A DNA stretch of 64,000 bases, taken from NCBI RefSeq assembly GCF_030705305.1, contig NZ_JAUZEE010000002.1, positions 214,374-278,373 of the forward strand. The letters are read 5' to 3'. Under the pieces are notes generated by a model that was not told where the DNA came from, made no database searches, and was given only the letters and a program-made list of their open reading frames with translations. The DNA comes from Leptothrix discophora. Lineage in GTDB: Bacteria > Pseudomonadota > Gammaproteobacteria > Burkholderiales > Burkholderiaceae_C. Of this stretch, positions 52,701 through 59,907 are shown one piece after another; the stretch's first letter is position 1, and every line of letters begins with the position of its first letter. Both the position numbers and the translations under genes were made by a program.

Positions 52701-52730
52701 TAGTGGTCTACACAACCAAAGGAGACCACT

Positions 52731-53132
52731 ATGCCAGCAACAACATTCCTTGCCAATAAGCTATTAGAACACCAAGTAGGTAAAACAGCCTACACAATGC
52801 CAACCGTCTTTGTTGGCCTAAGCTCCACAACTCCAGCCCTTGCAGGCACCGGCATCACAGAGCCTTCGGGTGGCTCATATGCCCGCGTAGCCACATCGGG
52901 TGCAACCTGGGCCACAGCCGCTTCAGGTTCTATCTCCAACGCTGCTGCGATCACATTCCCTACAGCTACAGCTGACTGGGCTGCTGCTGCCAACCTGACT
53001 TACGGTGTTCTATACGATGCATCGACCGCAGGTAACGTTTTAGGCTATGGCGTTTTGACCGTTGCAAAGAACGTGTTGAACGGTGATACAGCGTCAATCG
53101 CAATCGGCGGACTGACAATCACAATCAGCTAA
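52731..53132 (+). CDS. Gp80-like phage structural protein
   Basis: 133 residues. FLANKLLEHQVGKTAYTMP and TVFVGLSSTTPALAGTGITE with YARVATSGATWATA are typical of a common phage structural protein (often called gp80 or hypothetical minor structural). The hydrophobic beta-rich C-terminus LNGDTASIAIGGLTITIS is usual. The role is not known but association with tail fibres is common. AAAGGAG precedes the ATG. Confidence 0.65.
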   Translation: MPATTFLANKLLEHQVGKTAYTMPTVFVGLSSTTPALAGTGITEPSGGSYARVATSGATWATAASGSISNAAAITFPTATADWAAAANLTYGVLYDASTAGNVLGYGVLTVAKNVLNGDTASIAIGGLTITIS

Positions 53133-53186
53133 TCGGCCAGTTGGGGCTTAGGCCCCGCTATCAACCTACAACAATAGGAGGCCGAT

Positions 53187-53378
53187 ATGGCACAACACGT
53201 AGAAAACATAATCGACGAGAGCGATGCTCCGATCTTCACGCTTACTGCTGACACAGGGATGCGTGGCACTGCCATCACAACCGTTGGCATTTGGTATACG
53301 GAATCACAGATTACTCAGCTGGTCAACGCACTTGCTCGCTGCAATCAGTTCCTTGTGGATGAAGGAGCAGCTGGGTAA
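53187..53378 (+). CDS. Small phage protein of unknown function
   Basis: 63 residues, with an excellent AGGAGG before the ATG. The stop shares one base with the next start (TAATG). Sequence: acidic N-terminus (VENIIDESDAPIF), then a helical tail (SQITQLVNALARCNQFLVDE). It may help to fold or attach the following structural protein. No family was recognised. Confidence 0.55.
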   Translation: MAQHVENIIDESDAPIFTLTADTGMRGTAITTVGIWYTESQITQLVNALARCNQFLVDEGAAG

Positions 53379-54169
53379 TGGCAATCACAACATTAGATCA
53401 ATACATTGGCGCTTCCAAGCAGAGCGTTCAATATGTCAAGACTGCTTCTCGCACAACCATAGCGGCTGCTTGGTTTAGCTTATTTGAGTTAGCTGGTAGC
53501 CCGGGTGCAGGCACGCTGGCAGGCACATCAACCACGACTGGCGTTGTTCCTACAGATACGACAGCTGGCTTTCCGCTGTTGAACTTCACGACTGGTAGCG
53601 GCTACATCAGCAGCGTTGACTTCAGTGGGTCGGTTGCTGCACGCATTCGCGTTTATGACTGCTTATGGAAGGGTGGCGCATATGCGTTCAACGCTTCTAC
53701 TACTGGTCAAACACCTACTTCGTATTCGACACGAGTTCCAGGCGGAACAGACTACACAGGAACACAGATTTGGGTCGAAACGGTCACTGCATTTACAGGT
53801 AACCAGACATTCAACGTCACTTACACCAACCAAGATGGCACTACAGGTAAGACAACTGGTGCGGTCGGTATTGGTGCAGCACCTACTCTTGGTCGTATGT
53901 GGCAGCTACCGCTTGCGGCTGGTGATGTGGGTGTTCAAGGCGTTACCGGTGTAGTGGGTGCAACAGGAACAGCCGGAACAGCAAACATCCTTGTTCTTCG
54001 ACCTCTATGGACTGGCCGTGTGCGCATAGCTAACGATGGTGACATTCACGGTCTGGACAAGACTGGTATGAATGAAATATTTCCTACTTCAGCCTTGTTC
54101 GTTGCTATTGCGCCTGATGGCACTTCATCGGGCATTCCTGAGCTATCGATTGAAGTAGCAAACGGATAA
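53378..54169 (+). CDS. Phage virion structural protein (unknown)
   Basis: 263 residues. It begins AITTLDQYIGASKQSVQYVK and has FNVTYTNQDGTTGKTTG followed by GRMWQLPLAAGDVGVQGV. Proteins with this beginning are frequent in tailed phages next to fibre genes. No enzymatic motif is present. It is translationally coupled to the 63-residue gene. A decoration or fibre-related role is inferred. Confidence 0.6.
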   Translation: MAITTLDQYIGASKQSVQYVKTASRTTIAAAWFSLFELAGSPGAGTLAGTSTTTGVVPTDTTAGFPLLNFTTGSGYISSVDFSGSVAARIRVYDCLWKGGAYAFNASTTGQTPTSYSTRVPGGTDYTGTQIWVETVTAFTGNQTFNVTYTNQDGTTGKTTGAVGIGAAPTLGRMWQLPLAAGDVGVQGVTGVVGATGTAGTANILVLRPLWTGRVRIANDGDIHGLDKTGMNEIFPTSALFVAIAPDGTSSGIPELSIEVANG

Positions 54170-54178
54170 AGGAGACTT

Positions 54179-56392
54179 ATGGGTCTACTCAGCCGTCAGT
54201 TTGGTCAGTTCTCTCAAGGGCGTTCTGCATTGGGTGCAACAGCACTCTATGGCAGATACTCTCCAGCGACCCGCATTACAAGTGGTTTATATGGATTTGC
54301 ACTTCCTACGCTGTATGACATTGGGTGGCTTGCAGGTTCTTCTGCGTCTGCCCAATCTGGAACTGATGCGTGGACAGGTGCTGCCAATGTGCTGTCGTCG
54401 GATGACACCTATGCACAGCAAGTCCTGCCTGCAAGCACTACGGGTGTTTCGCTCTTGGTTACTGGATTCACTGGTCTAAGCGTTCCTTCGGATGCAACGA
54501 TTATTGGCTTCCAAATAGAGGCAGAGGGCGCAGTGACCGCTGGGTCAATGACATTCCTTCAGTTTCAAATCAACGATGCTGTCACCACCTATCCTGCCAC
54601 TCGCGCAGCACGAAGCTATCCTATAAACACTGCAACCGATTCGTTTGTTATCACTGGCTCCACTGCTGATGTCTTTGGTGGCTTGCGTGAAGGTGCTTCG
54701 GGTCCGTTCCGTGATTGGCTACCAACTGACTTGGACTCCAACACTCGTATTCAGATAAACGCCACTTCTGGTGCCGGTGGCGGCACGATCAGATTGGATC
54801 GTGTTCGTCTAAAGGTCATCTACTCCAGATATGACGCACCGGCAGGTGGATCAAAGGACTTTGCGCTGTCGATTGCAGAGACTGAATCGGTTGCTAATGC
54901 ACTCCGTCGCACTCGCACGATCAATGCTGCATTGGTTGAGAGTGTTGCGATTGCGATTGCATTGGATGTGTCGGGCGGGGTCGTCAAGGACTTCGCGTTC
55001 TCTATTGCAAACGCTGAAGCACACACAATCGCGTTGGGTCGTTCGCGTCGTGTTGCGCTCACTTCAGCTGAAGTAGAAGCGGTGTCCATTGCTGCGCTGG
55101 CGCGTGCGCGGGGTCTTGCTGCATCTGTGGCTGAAGTGGAGTCGATCACAAACGCACTTCGCAGGACTCGCACCATTGCTGCAACCAATGCGGAAGTGGA
55201 GGCTCACGCATTGAGTGCCCAACGCACGCGCATCGTTACGGCATCGCTGGTTGAAGCTGTAGCGCACGCAATCACGCTGGACAAGACTGGGGACACAGGC
55301 AAGGTCTTCGCATTCACGATGGCCCAGGCCGAGGCACACACCGTAGCCGTGGCGCGTGCAAGGTCAGTGGTGCTGACTGCTGCGGAGGTTGAAGCGGTGT
55401 CCGTTGCTGCGCTGGCGCGTGCCAGGACGATTGCTGCGTCGGTGGGTGAAGTGGAAGCTGTATCCGCTGCGGTAAGGCGCACACGCGCAGCCAGCTTCGC
55501 CCTGGTCGAGACTGAATCGATCACAGCCAACTTCAGCAAGCTCAAGGCATTGACGCTGACGCTTGCGGAGACCTACTCGCACAGCTTCAGCTTCGTGAAG
55601 GTCAAGCTGTTGTCGCTGGCCGTTGCGGAGAGTCAGGTGTTGACCATTGCAGGCTTGAACCGCATCAGGACGGTCGCTGCCACGTTGAACGAAGTGCTGA
55701 CGCAAGCCACCGCTCTACAACGCAGCAGAACCGTCACAGCAACGGTTGCCGAGGTGGAGGCTGTCGTTGATGCCTTGAGGCGTGTCCGTGCGCTGCAAGA
55801 GGCGATTGCGCAGGTCGAAACCGTAAGCATCACAGCCAGCAAGCTCAAGGCGTTGACGCTGACGGTGGCCGAGCTGGAAGCGGTCGCCGTAACGCTGCTG
55901 AAGTTCAAGAGCTTGGCGTTCAGCAGCACGCAGACCGAGACCTTGAGTCCGCAGCTACGCCGCACAAGGACCGTCGCTGCTTCGGTTGTGGAGAGCCAGG
56001 TCCTGGCAGGTAGCTTGAGGCGCTTGCGTGCGGAGGCGTTCAGCGTCTTCCAGGCCGAGGGCATCACTGCTGCGGTCAAGCGTGTGCGGGTGGTTGCGCA
56101 GACGATCTCAAATGCCCTGGGCTACAGCTTCACGGTTGATGTCACTACGCAGCAGGGCGACACGCCGCAGATCACGGTGTTGGTCAGTTGGCAGGAGTTC
56201 GAGTCGGTAGCTGGTGCGCAGCGGCTTGTGACGCGGTCTGCGACCTTGCTTGCCATCCAAAAGGCATCCGGCACAGCAACGGTTGTCACGGCCGGATCGG
56301 GTAGCAGCGTGGTGGTTGAAATGGAGTCTGCTGGTGTTGCTGTGATTACAGCGGGTTCGGGGACAACATCTGTTCCGGGAACGTCCAGCTGA
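54179..56392 (+). CDS. Long fibre-like protein with about twenty 20-residue repeats
   Basis: 737 residues. An N-terminal globular part (about 1-220) contains IGFQIEAEGAV, YPINTATDSFVITGSTADVF and RVRLKVIYSRYD. Residues about 225-690 consist of degenerate 20-21 residue repeats with consensus xAAxxAEVEAVSxALRRTR. A C-terminal beta-rich domain follows (VLVSWQEFESVAGAQRLV). Such shaft-and-tip arrangement fits a side fibre. The repeat family is unknown to me; DNA GC is higher in 55300-56300 than in the first half. Its 3' end overlaps the minus-strand gene at 56346 by 47 bases. Confidence 0.65.
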   Translation: MGLLSRQFGQFSQGRSALGATALYGRYSPATRITSGLYGFALPTLYDIGWLAGSSASAQSGTDAWTGAANVLSSDDTYAQQVLPASTTGVSLLVTGFTGLSVPSDATIIGFQIEAEGAVTAGSMTFLQFQINDAVTTYPATRAARSYPINTATDSFVITGSTADVFGGLREGASGPFRDWLPTDLDSNTRIQINATSGAGGGTIRLDRVRLKVIYSRYDAPAGGSKDFALSIAETESVANALRRTRTINAALVESVAIAIALDVSGGVVKDFAFSIANAEAHTIALGRSRRVALTSAEVEAVSIAALARARGLAASVAEVESITNALRRTRTIAATNAEVEAHALSAQRTRIVTASLVEAVAHAITLDKTGDTGKVFAFTMAQAEAHTVAVARARSVVLTAAEVEAVSVAALARARTIAASVGEVEAVSAAVRRTRAASFALVETESITANFSKLKALTLTLAETYSHSFSFVKVKLLSLAVAESQVLTIAGLNRIRTVAATLNEVLTQATALQRSRTVTATVAEVEAVVDALRRVRALQEAIAQVETVSITASKLKALTLTVAELEAVAVTLLKFKSLAFSSTQTETLSPQLRRTRTVAASVVESQVLAGSLRRLRAEAFSVFQAEGITAAVKRVRVVAQTISNALGYSFTVDVTTQQGDTPQITVLVSWQEFESVAGAQRLVTRSATLLAIQKASGTATVVTAGSGSSVVVEMESAGVAVITAGSGTTSVPGTSS
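54850..56110 (+). repeat. Protein-level 20-residue repeats in the fibre-like gene
   Basis: About twenty units of the pattern x-A-A-S-x-A-E-V-E-A-V-S-x-A-L-R-R-T-R-T. Examples are VALTSAEVEAVSIAALARAR and LAASVAEVESITNALRRTRT. The DNA of the units has drifted but keeps the period of 60-63 bases. Confidence 0.75.
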
Positions 56393-56621
56393 TCACCGAA
56401 TGTTTTAGGTAGTCCTTTAGATCCCAGTGATGGGCGTAGAGGATTACCAGCAACAGCGACCACTCGCTTTCATCTGATAGCTCTATTTCGTATGCATCCC
56501 TGAGCGTAGGTGAGTAGGGTGGCGGCATATTGAATGAAGTCAGCATTGCTTCATCCACTTCGTCTATAGGTGATCTACGCAAGGCGTTGAATAGGTCGTC
56601 AAGTTCTAAATCTCTATCCAT
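56346..56621 (-). CDS. Hypothetical minus-strand phage protein
   Basis: 91 residues with an acidic, helical N-terminus (DLELDDLFNALRRSPIDEVDE). It is the last gene of a leftward cluster of five small genes. Its 3' end overlaps the convergent fibre-like gene by 47 bases. No domain was recognised. It starts just after the 45-residue gene, two bases downstream of that stop. Confidence 0.5.
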   Translation of the reverse strand: MDRDLELDDLFNALRRSPIDEVDEAMLTSFNMPPPYSPTLRDAYEIELSDESEWSLLLVILYAHHWDLKDYLKHSVISWTFPEQMLSPNPL

Positions 56622-56622
56622 A

Positions 56623-56760
56623 TCACTGATCCTTCAAGAACTTGAGCATCAACTCAATCTGATGGATCATTTTCTTCAATCGTGCCTGCTGTTGCACGTA
56701 TTCTTCAAGTGCCAGCGTCAGCTGTGCCAAGGCTTGAAATAGTTCGTCTTCGTTCTTCAT
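56623..56760 (-). CDS. Hypothetical small coiled-coil protein (45 residues)
   Basis: From ATG 56760 with CAGGAGA upstream: KNEDELFQALAQLTLALEEY, then QQQARLKKMIHQIEL and MLKFLKDQ. It is a single amphipathic helix of coiled-coil type. It lies between 56763-56945 and 56346-56621 in the same direction with gaps of two bases. The function is unknown. Confidence 0.55.
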   Translation of the reverse strand: MKNEDELFQALAQLTLALEEYVQQQARLKKMIHQIELMLKFLKDQ

Positions 56761-56762
56761 TG

Positions 56763-56945
56763 TTATTCTCCTGTGCTGTCACTAACGGCTAACTCATATT
56801 CGCATTGAATAGCTGGTGTTAGGCGCCGTGCAGTCTTGTTTATTTCTTTTAGTCTATCGATCAACTCAGTGTGAGTGATCCGTCCCCGGTTCTCTAAATC
56901 CAATGCATCAAGTGCATTACGGATCAGTTGGCTGGTCTCGCTCAT
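56763..56945 (-). CDS. Hypothetical small protein (60 residues)
   Basis: SETSQLIRNALDALDLENRG then ITHTELIDRLKEINKTARRL. It is helical and charged with no recognised motif. It overlaps the upstream 102-residue gene by 29 bases and belongs to the same leftward operon. Confidence 0.5.
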   Translation of the reverse strand: MSETSQLIRNALDALDLENRGRITHTELIDRLKEINKTARRLTPAIQCEYELAVSDSTGE

Positions 56946-57225
56946 TCTTTGGCGTGTATCTATAGTATTTGTGATGCGTGTTTCCTTTGGCTAACTGAGT
57001 GTTCCTGTATTGCTCAAGCTTCTCTGGCTTGTTGAGGCGCAAGTTCCTGTGGTATTCGGCTTGATACTGGGCATAGGACGAACTGCGTTTCCTAAGCTTG
57101 TTCCTATAAAGCCTGTCGCATTCGACGCAGCGACCGCTGTGTGAATGGCGCAAGCTCAATCCTTCTTCGTCGTGATGACCGTGCCTGCAGCCAGGCCCAA
57201 GGTATTTGTTTGGTGGGACTTCCAT
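56917..57225 (-). CDS. Small zinc-binding protein (HNH-associated zinc finger without nuclease core)
   Basis: 102 residues from ATG 57225, whose first base is shared with the stop of the preceding gene (TAATG). GCRHGHHDEEGLSLRHSHSG and RCVECDRLYRNKLRK contain the CxxH...CxxC ligands seen ahead of phage HNH endonucleases. The rest (YAQYQAEYHRNLRLNKPEK) is basic and helical, and no HNH triad is present. It probably binds DNA or RNA. Confidence 0.55.
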   Translation of the reverse strand: MEVPPNKYLGPGCRHGHHDEEGLSLRHSHSGRCVECDRLYRNKLRKRSSSYAQYQAEYHRNLRLNKPEKLEQYRNTQLAKGNTHHKYYRYTPKNERDQPTDP

Positions 57226-57410
57226 TAGGCGCGTCCCCATAAGATCCAAATCTCGTCATCTAAGGTGCTTGGCTCGTAGCCTTTCAGTCTCAAGATGATC
57301 TTTTCTTCTTCTGTAGTTGGTGCATATGCTGACCCGATAACTCTTACCTGTCTTCCGAGAATGCCCTTGGCCATCTCTGCTGGTGTTGGGCGATGTTTGT
57401 TTTGTTCCAT
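57225..57410 (-). CDS. Hypothetical small protein, first gene of the leftward operon
   Basis: 61 residues: EQNKHRPTPAEMAKGILGRQ and EEEKIILRLKGYEPSTLDDE. AAAGGAGA lies upstream, and a minus-strand CATAAATA element 24 bases further. It is the first of five small genes read leftward. No known family was recognised. Confidence 0.55.
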   Translation of the reverse strand: MEQNKHRPTPAEMAKGILGRQVRVIGSAYAPTTEEEKIILRLKGYEPSTLDDEIWILWGRA

Positions 57411-57434
57411 TCTGGTTCTCCTTTGTTGTGCATA

Positions 57435-57442
57435 TATTTATG
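57435..57442 (-). promoter_or_regulatory. CATAAATA element reading left
   Basis: This is the only element on the minus strand, and the only one driving the leftward genes at 56346-57410. Its extended form TGATAAAGCATAAATA (57435-57450) equals the one at 28992-29007. Confidence 0.6.
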
Positions 57443-57494
57443 CTTTATCAACAGAAGACCGTTCGAAATGGGGCAAAAAGATTCGGAATGACTC

Positions 57495-57502
57495 GCTAAA
57501 TA
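57495..57502 (+). promoter_or_regulatory. GCTAAATA element directly before a start codon
   Basis: Only four bases separate it from ATG 57507, and no Shine-Dalgarno is present. A start site six bases downstream of the element would fall within one base of the ATG. Confidence 0.55.
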
Positions 57503-57506
57503 GCTC

Positions 57507-57758
57507 ATGTATAAAAAACAAGACCCCGAACTCACCAAGCTCTGCAACCTATACGGCTTATCGCGTAATCACGCCTGCCAATGGCGACTCAAGTGCAGGC
57601 GGCTTGGTTGGGATTTGTGGAGCTACACGCGACCAAAGAAGGAGCGGATCGTGCCCTTGGACCCTCCTGACGATCCCTCAACGCGCTGCTACGTGCTGGA
57701 TGGGGGCAGCTGGCGATTGGCTGGCAAGTTGGAGGTGCAGGCCTACGTTCGATCGTGA
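57507..57758 (+). CDS. Small helix-turn-helix protein (83 residues)
   Basis: PELTKLCNLYGLSRNHACQWRLKCRRLGWD is a helix-turn-helix-like stretch. A Pro-rich, basic connection (RPKKERIVPLDPPDDP) and a beta-like end follow. It could be a small transcription regulator. It has no ribosome site; see the leaderless hypothesis. GC content is higher after about 57590. Confidence 0.5.
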   Translation: MYKKQDPELTKLCNLYGLSRNHACQWRLKCRRLGWDLWSYTRPKKERIVPLDPPDDPSTRCYVLDGGSWRLAGKLEVQAYVRS

Positions 57759-57934
57759 CACTACGGACAGGCTCCGACGGGGGCCCGAGCCACGGGCATG
57801 CGTCAGGGACAATATCGCCTGAAGGCTTCATCGGAGTTGAAAAAGTGAGCGTGCCAGGGGTTCTTCGGCAGACGGCATCCACTTCTCACGACGACGATCC
57901 GACACTGACGCAGCACCACGTAGGAAGGCAGCAC

Positions 57935-58156
57935 ATGGACAGCCAGAACGCTTCGACCCCTAAGACCAGCAGCCGCGCTGGTGCGTTGGCGCCTGTGCAG
58001 ATCACGGTGCCGGACCAGCTGGCGCACTTCTCAAAGGACTCGCCTTGGGTGCGGCTGAGTGCGCTTGTGGTGATCCAGGGGGCGAAGGTTGCGTGCGCTG
58101 TTGCAGCGGCCGGTGGTGTTGGGGTAGCAGCCTACGTGCTGCGACACGCTGGGTGA
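57935..58156 (+). CDS. Small membrane protein (73 residues)
   Basis: From ATG 57935 with AGGAAGG upstream. The N-terminal half is polar (DSQNASTPKTSSRAGALAPV, then QITVPDQLAHFSKDSPWV) and a C-terminal helix (LVVIQGAKVACAVAAAGGVG) crosses the membrane. Two bases of its stop are shared with the GTG of the next frame. Function unknown. Confidence 0.45.
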   Translation: MDSQNASTPKTSSRAGALAPVQITVPDQLAHFSKDSPWVRLSALVVIQGAKVACAVAAAGGVGVAAYVLRHAG

Positions 58157-58311
58157 CGCTGACGAAGTGCGTCACGCTGGACTTCAGCAAGGAGGACCGC
58201 GACTTGCTCTGCTTCGACTGCGCCGACCTCTACAACATCCATGACTCGATCTACGGCGCTGGCGGCTTGCTGATCACACCTTTGGGGGATGGAGCGGCAC
58301 TGCGCCTGTGA
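58153..58311 (+). CDS. Possible small protein (52 residues), GTG start
   Basis: Reading from GTG 58153 (GTGA overlap): VTLTKCVTLDFSKEDRDLLC then FDCADLYNIHDSIYGAGGLL. The overlap junction is like those of the structural genes, and the frame is open and reasonably composed. No ribosome site apart from AGGAGG within the gene. It is given moderate to low confidence. Confidence 0.4.
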   Translation: MTLTKCVTLDFSKEDRDLLCFDCADLYNIHDSIYGAGGLLITPLGDGAALRL

Positions 58312-58315
58312 CTAC

Positions 58316-58323
58316 GCTAAATA
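58316..58323 (+). promoter_or_regulatory. GCTAAATA late-promoter-like element
   Basis: 21 bases before the 51-residue gene at 58345. Confidence 0.6.
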
Positions 58324-58344
58324 GGTAGAGCACAGGAGGCGCAG

Positions 58345-58500
58345 ATGAAGACATTAGAAGATTTGGAGATTGAATACGCAGATTACGTTATTGAACAGCA
58401 GCTAAAGCCGGGAGCGGTTCCGGTTGATCCGTTTGCTGTTTGGCTGATTGAACGCATTCCAGAACTGATCGATGACGATCTAAGTAGCTCAGTTGATTGA
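58345..58500 (+). CDS. Small acidic protein (51 residues)
   Basis: ATG 58345 follows AGGAGG by six bases. KTLEDLEIEYADYVIEQQLK then PGAVPVDPFAVWLIERIPEL and an acidic end. It is strongly acidic, a property of some phage anti-restriction or host-takeover proteins, but this is only a resemblance. Its stop codon overlaps the following GATAAATA element. Confidence 0.55.
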   Translation: MKTLEDLEIEYADYVIEQQLKPGAVPVDPFAVWLIERIPELIDDDLSSSVD

Positions 58501-58573
58501 TAAATAAACACGCAATCGGTCATTGCATATTTCCTATCAGTAGGCCCCGTGTAGCAATACGTGGGGCTTTTTT
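58499..58573 (+). ncRNA. Promoter-hairpin module A (possible small RNA)
   Basis: GATAAATA (58499-58506) is followed only 37 bases later by a ten-pair hairpin (58544-58567) closing a GCAA tetraloop and a T6 run (58568-58573). A transcript from here would be about 60 nucleotides. It shares CATTGC, AGTAGGCCCCG and GTAGCAATAC with module B at 62500. Confidence 0.45.
58544..58573 (+). terminator. Rho-independent terminator with GCAA tetraloop
   Basis: GCCCCGUGUA and UACGUGGGGC pair over ten positions (two G-U pairs), followed by T6. Confidence 0.9.
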
Positions 58574-58606
58574 ACGGCCATATCGGATGGTTTTTGGATG
58601 GATTCT

Positions 58607-58614
58607 GGTAAATA
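58607..58614 (+). promoter_or_regulatory. GGTAAATA element directly before a start codon
   Basis: The predicted start site, six bases after the last A, is 58620, exactly the A of the ATG of the third GIY-YIG gene. Confidence 0.55.
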
Positions 58615-58619
58615 ATAAT

Positions 58620-59222
58620 ATGAAAACAGAATACATCTATGCACTATACGACGTTAGGACTGGTGACTACTTCTATGTGGGTCGCACCAATGACCTAACA
58701 AGACGAATGGGCGAGCACTTACGTAATGCACGCGCTGGTCACACGGAACACAAATATCAGAAGATTAGGCAGATTGAAGACGCTGCCAGCTTGTTTGATT
58801 ACGAACTGCTGGACACGATTGTTGATGTCTCACAGCCTTATGAAGAGTTTTGGGTCTATCAGCTGCTGTGCGAAGGCTGCGATCTAACCAACATGAAGGC
58901 TGGTGACGCAAAGCAGGCAGCGGAGGCTGATGCGATGCGCAGCATGCAGGGGCGTGGAGCGCGCTACAGCGACGCAGCCACGTTCCTGGATGCTCGACAG
59001 CGTGAGGTGGAGGAAGCTGCTGCAAGGGCTGCTACAGCGCGTCTGCACGCCAGGGCAAAGCGCCAGGAGCGTGCAGAGGAAGACTGGGACCCCATGCGCG
59101 TGCTGTTCGACTACGAGCGAGTTGACCAGAAGTTCGTGAGCCCCTGGATGCGTGAGCGCGAAGCACGGCGCTTGGCTGAGAAGGGCCGTGGGCACGTCCA
59201 CCGAGGGCCGATACGCAAATGA
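58620..59222 (+). CDS. GIY-YIG endonuclease (3 of 3)
   Basis: 200 residues. EYIYALYDVRTGDYFYVGRT, then NDLTRRMGEHLRNA, is a complete GIY-YIG core: YIY, the FYVGRT segment, the catalytic Arg in TRRMGEH and Glu in YEEFWVYQLL. The second half (from about residue 95) is Ala/Arg/Glu-rich and GC-rich, unlike the first half, and no NUMOD3 motif is present. So it may be a fusion of a nuclease domain with a different helical region. No ribosome site lies before the ATG, matching the leaderless hypothesis. Confidence 0.85.
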   Translation: MKTEYIYALYDVRTGDYFYVGRTNDLTRRMGEHLRNARAGHTEHKYQKIRQIEDAASLFDYELLDTIVDVSQPYEEFWVYQLLCEGCDLTNMKAGDAKQAAEADAMRSMQGRGARYSDAATFLDARQREVEEAAARAATARLHARAKRQERAEEDWDPMRVLFDYERVDQKFVSPWMREREARRLAEKGRGHVHRGPIRK

Positions 59223-59243
59223 GCGGTGTTTTGCGGCTCAAGT

Positions 59244-59326
59244 CATAAATAAGTGTGGTCAATGCAACGTTGATCAGTCTTGCTAACAAATCATCAAAAC
59301 CGCACTGCCCCTTGACTGGGGCTTTT
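59244..59326 (+). ncRNA. Promoter-hairpin module C (possible small RNA)
   Basis: CATAAATA (59244-59251) is followed after 55 bases by GCCCC/GGGGC (59307-59311 and 59318-59322) with T4. It has no sequence match to modules A and B apart from the promoter element and hairpin type. Confidence 0.35.
59307..59326 (+). terminator. Short rho-independent terminator
   Basis: GCCCC (59307-59311) and GGGGC (59318-59322) around a six-base loop, then TTTT. Confidence 0.7.
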
Positions 59327-59424
59327 CGGTGGGTAAGGAGTGATGATCCAGACTCAAGCAAGACTTAGAAGAAATGACTCCTCTAAGTTTATAAACACGC
59401 ATCTATAACTCTGGAGGGGGTTTT

Positions 59425-59907
59425 ATGAGAATAACAAAAAGAATGAAATACTTCGGCATCTTCCACGCTGAAGCCAAAGAACTCAAAGTGCCTTTACTCG
59501 ATTGCTGCGCAGGCGCAGTCGGCCTTGGCAATACAAAGCAAGCTGATTGGGTGGTCGACGCATACAACGCATATGCATATGAATGGGACTACATTGAGCA
59601 TCTACCAAGAACTGAAGAGAATGACCAGATCTGGCGAGATTATATGAATGGCGAAGACAAGTTCAGTGGAGCCAAAGACACTACATATAAAAACTACGTA
59701 GGGATAGCATTCAAAGGAGAGTGGGCTGTCACTATTATGCTTCGCGGCGCTGCACCATTTAGAAGTCCAGTCAATAAAAGCACGGTGACGGGAGTCTACA
59801 TTCACTATTTTGCAAAGGGCATACAGGTTGCAGGCGATAGCTTTGATCAGTGGCTATTAGTTGAGAAAATCAAAGGCAGACTATATGCCAAGGGTAGGGA
59901 TATATGA
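59425..59907 (+). CDS. Hypothetical phage protein before the primase
   Basis: 160 residues starting after a strong GGAGGGGG. FHAEAKELKVPLLDCCAGAV, then WVVDAYNAYAYEWDYIEHLP. It is rich in aromatic residues and has a beta-rich C-terminal half (TVTGVYIHYFAKGIQVAGD). No family recognised. It overlaps the primase start by four bases (ATGA), so a role in replication is likely. Confidence 0.6.
   Translation: MRITKRMKYFGIFHAEAKELKVPLLDCCAGAVGLGNTKQADWVVDAYNAYAYEWDYIEHLPRTEENDQIWRDYMNGEDKFSGAKDTTYKNYVGIAFKGEWAVTIMLRGAAPFRSPVNKSTVTGVYIHYFAKGIQVAGDSFDQWLLVEKIKGRLYAKGRDI

Noticed and set aside
53132-53186. GGGGC-TTAG-GCCCC hairpin as a terminator
   Set aside because: It lacks a T run, and the following gene (ATG 53187) starts right after it without a TAAATA element, so read-through is more likely. 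It may still slow transcription.
57755-57934. N-terminal extension of the 73-residue membrane protein gene to 57755
   Set aside because: The added part has no ribosome site and an unnatural composition; ATG 57935 has AGGAAGG at good distance.
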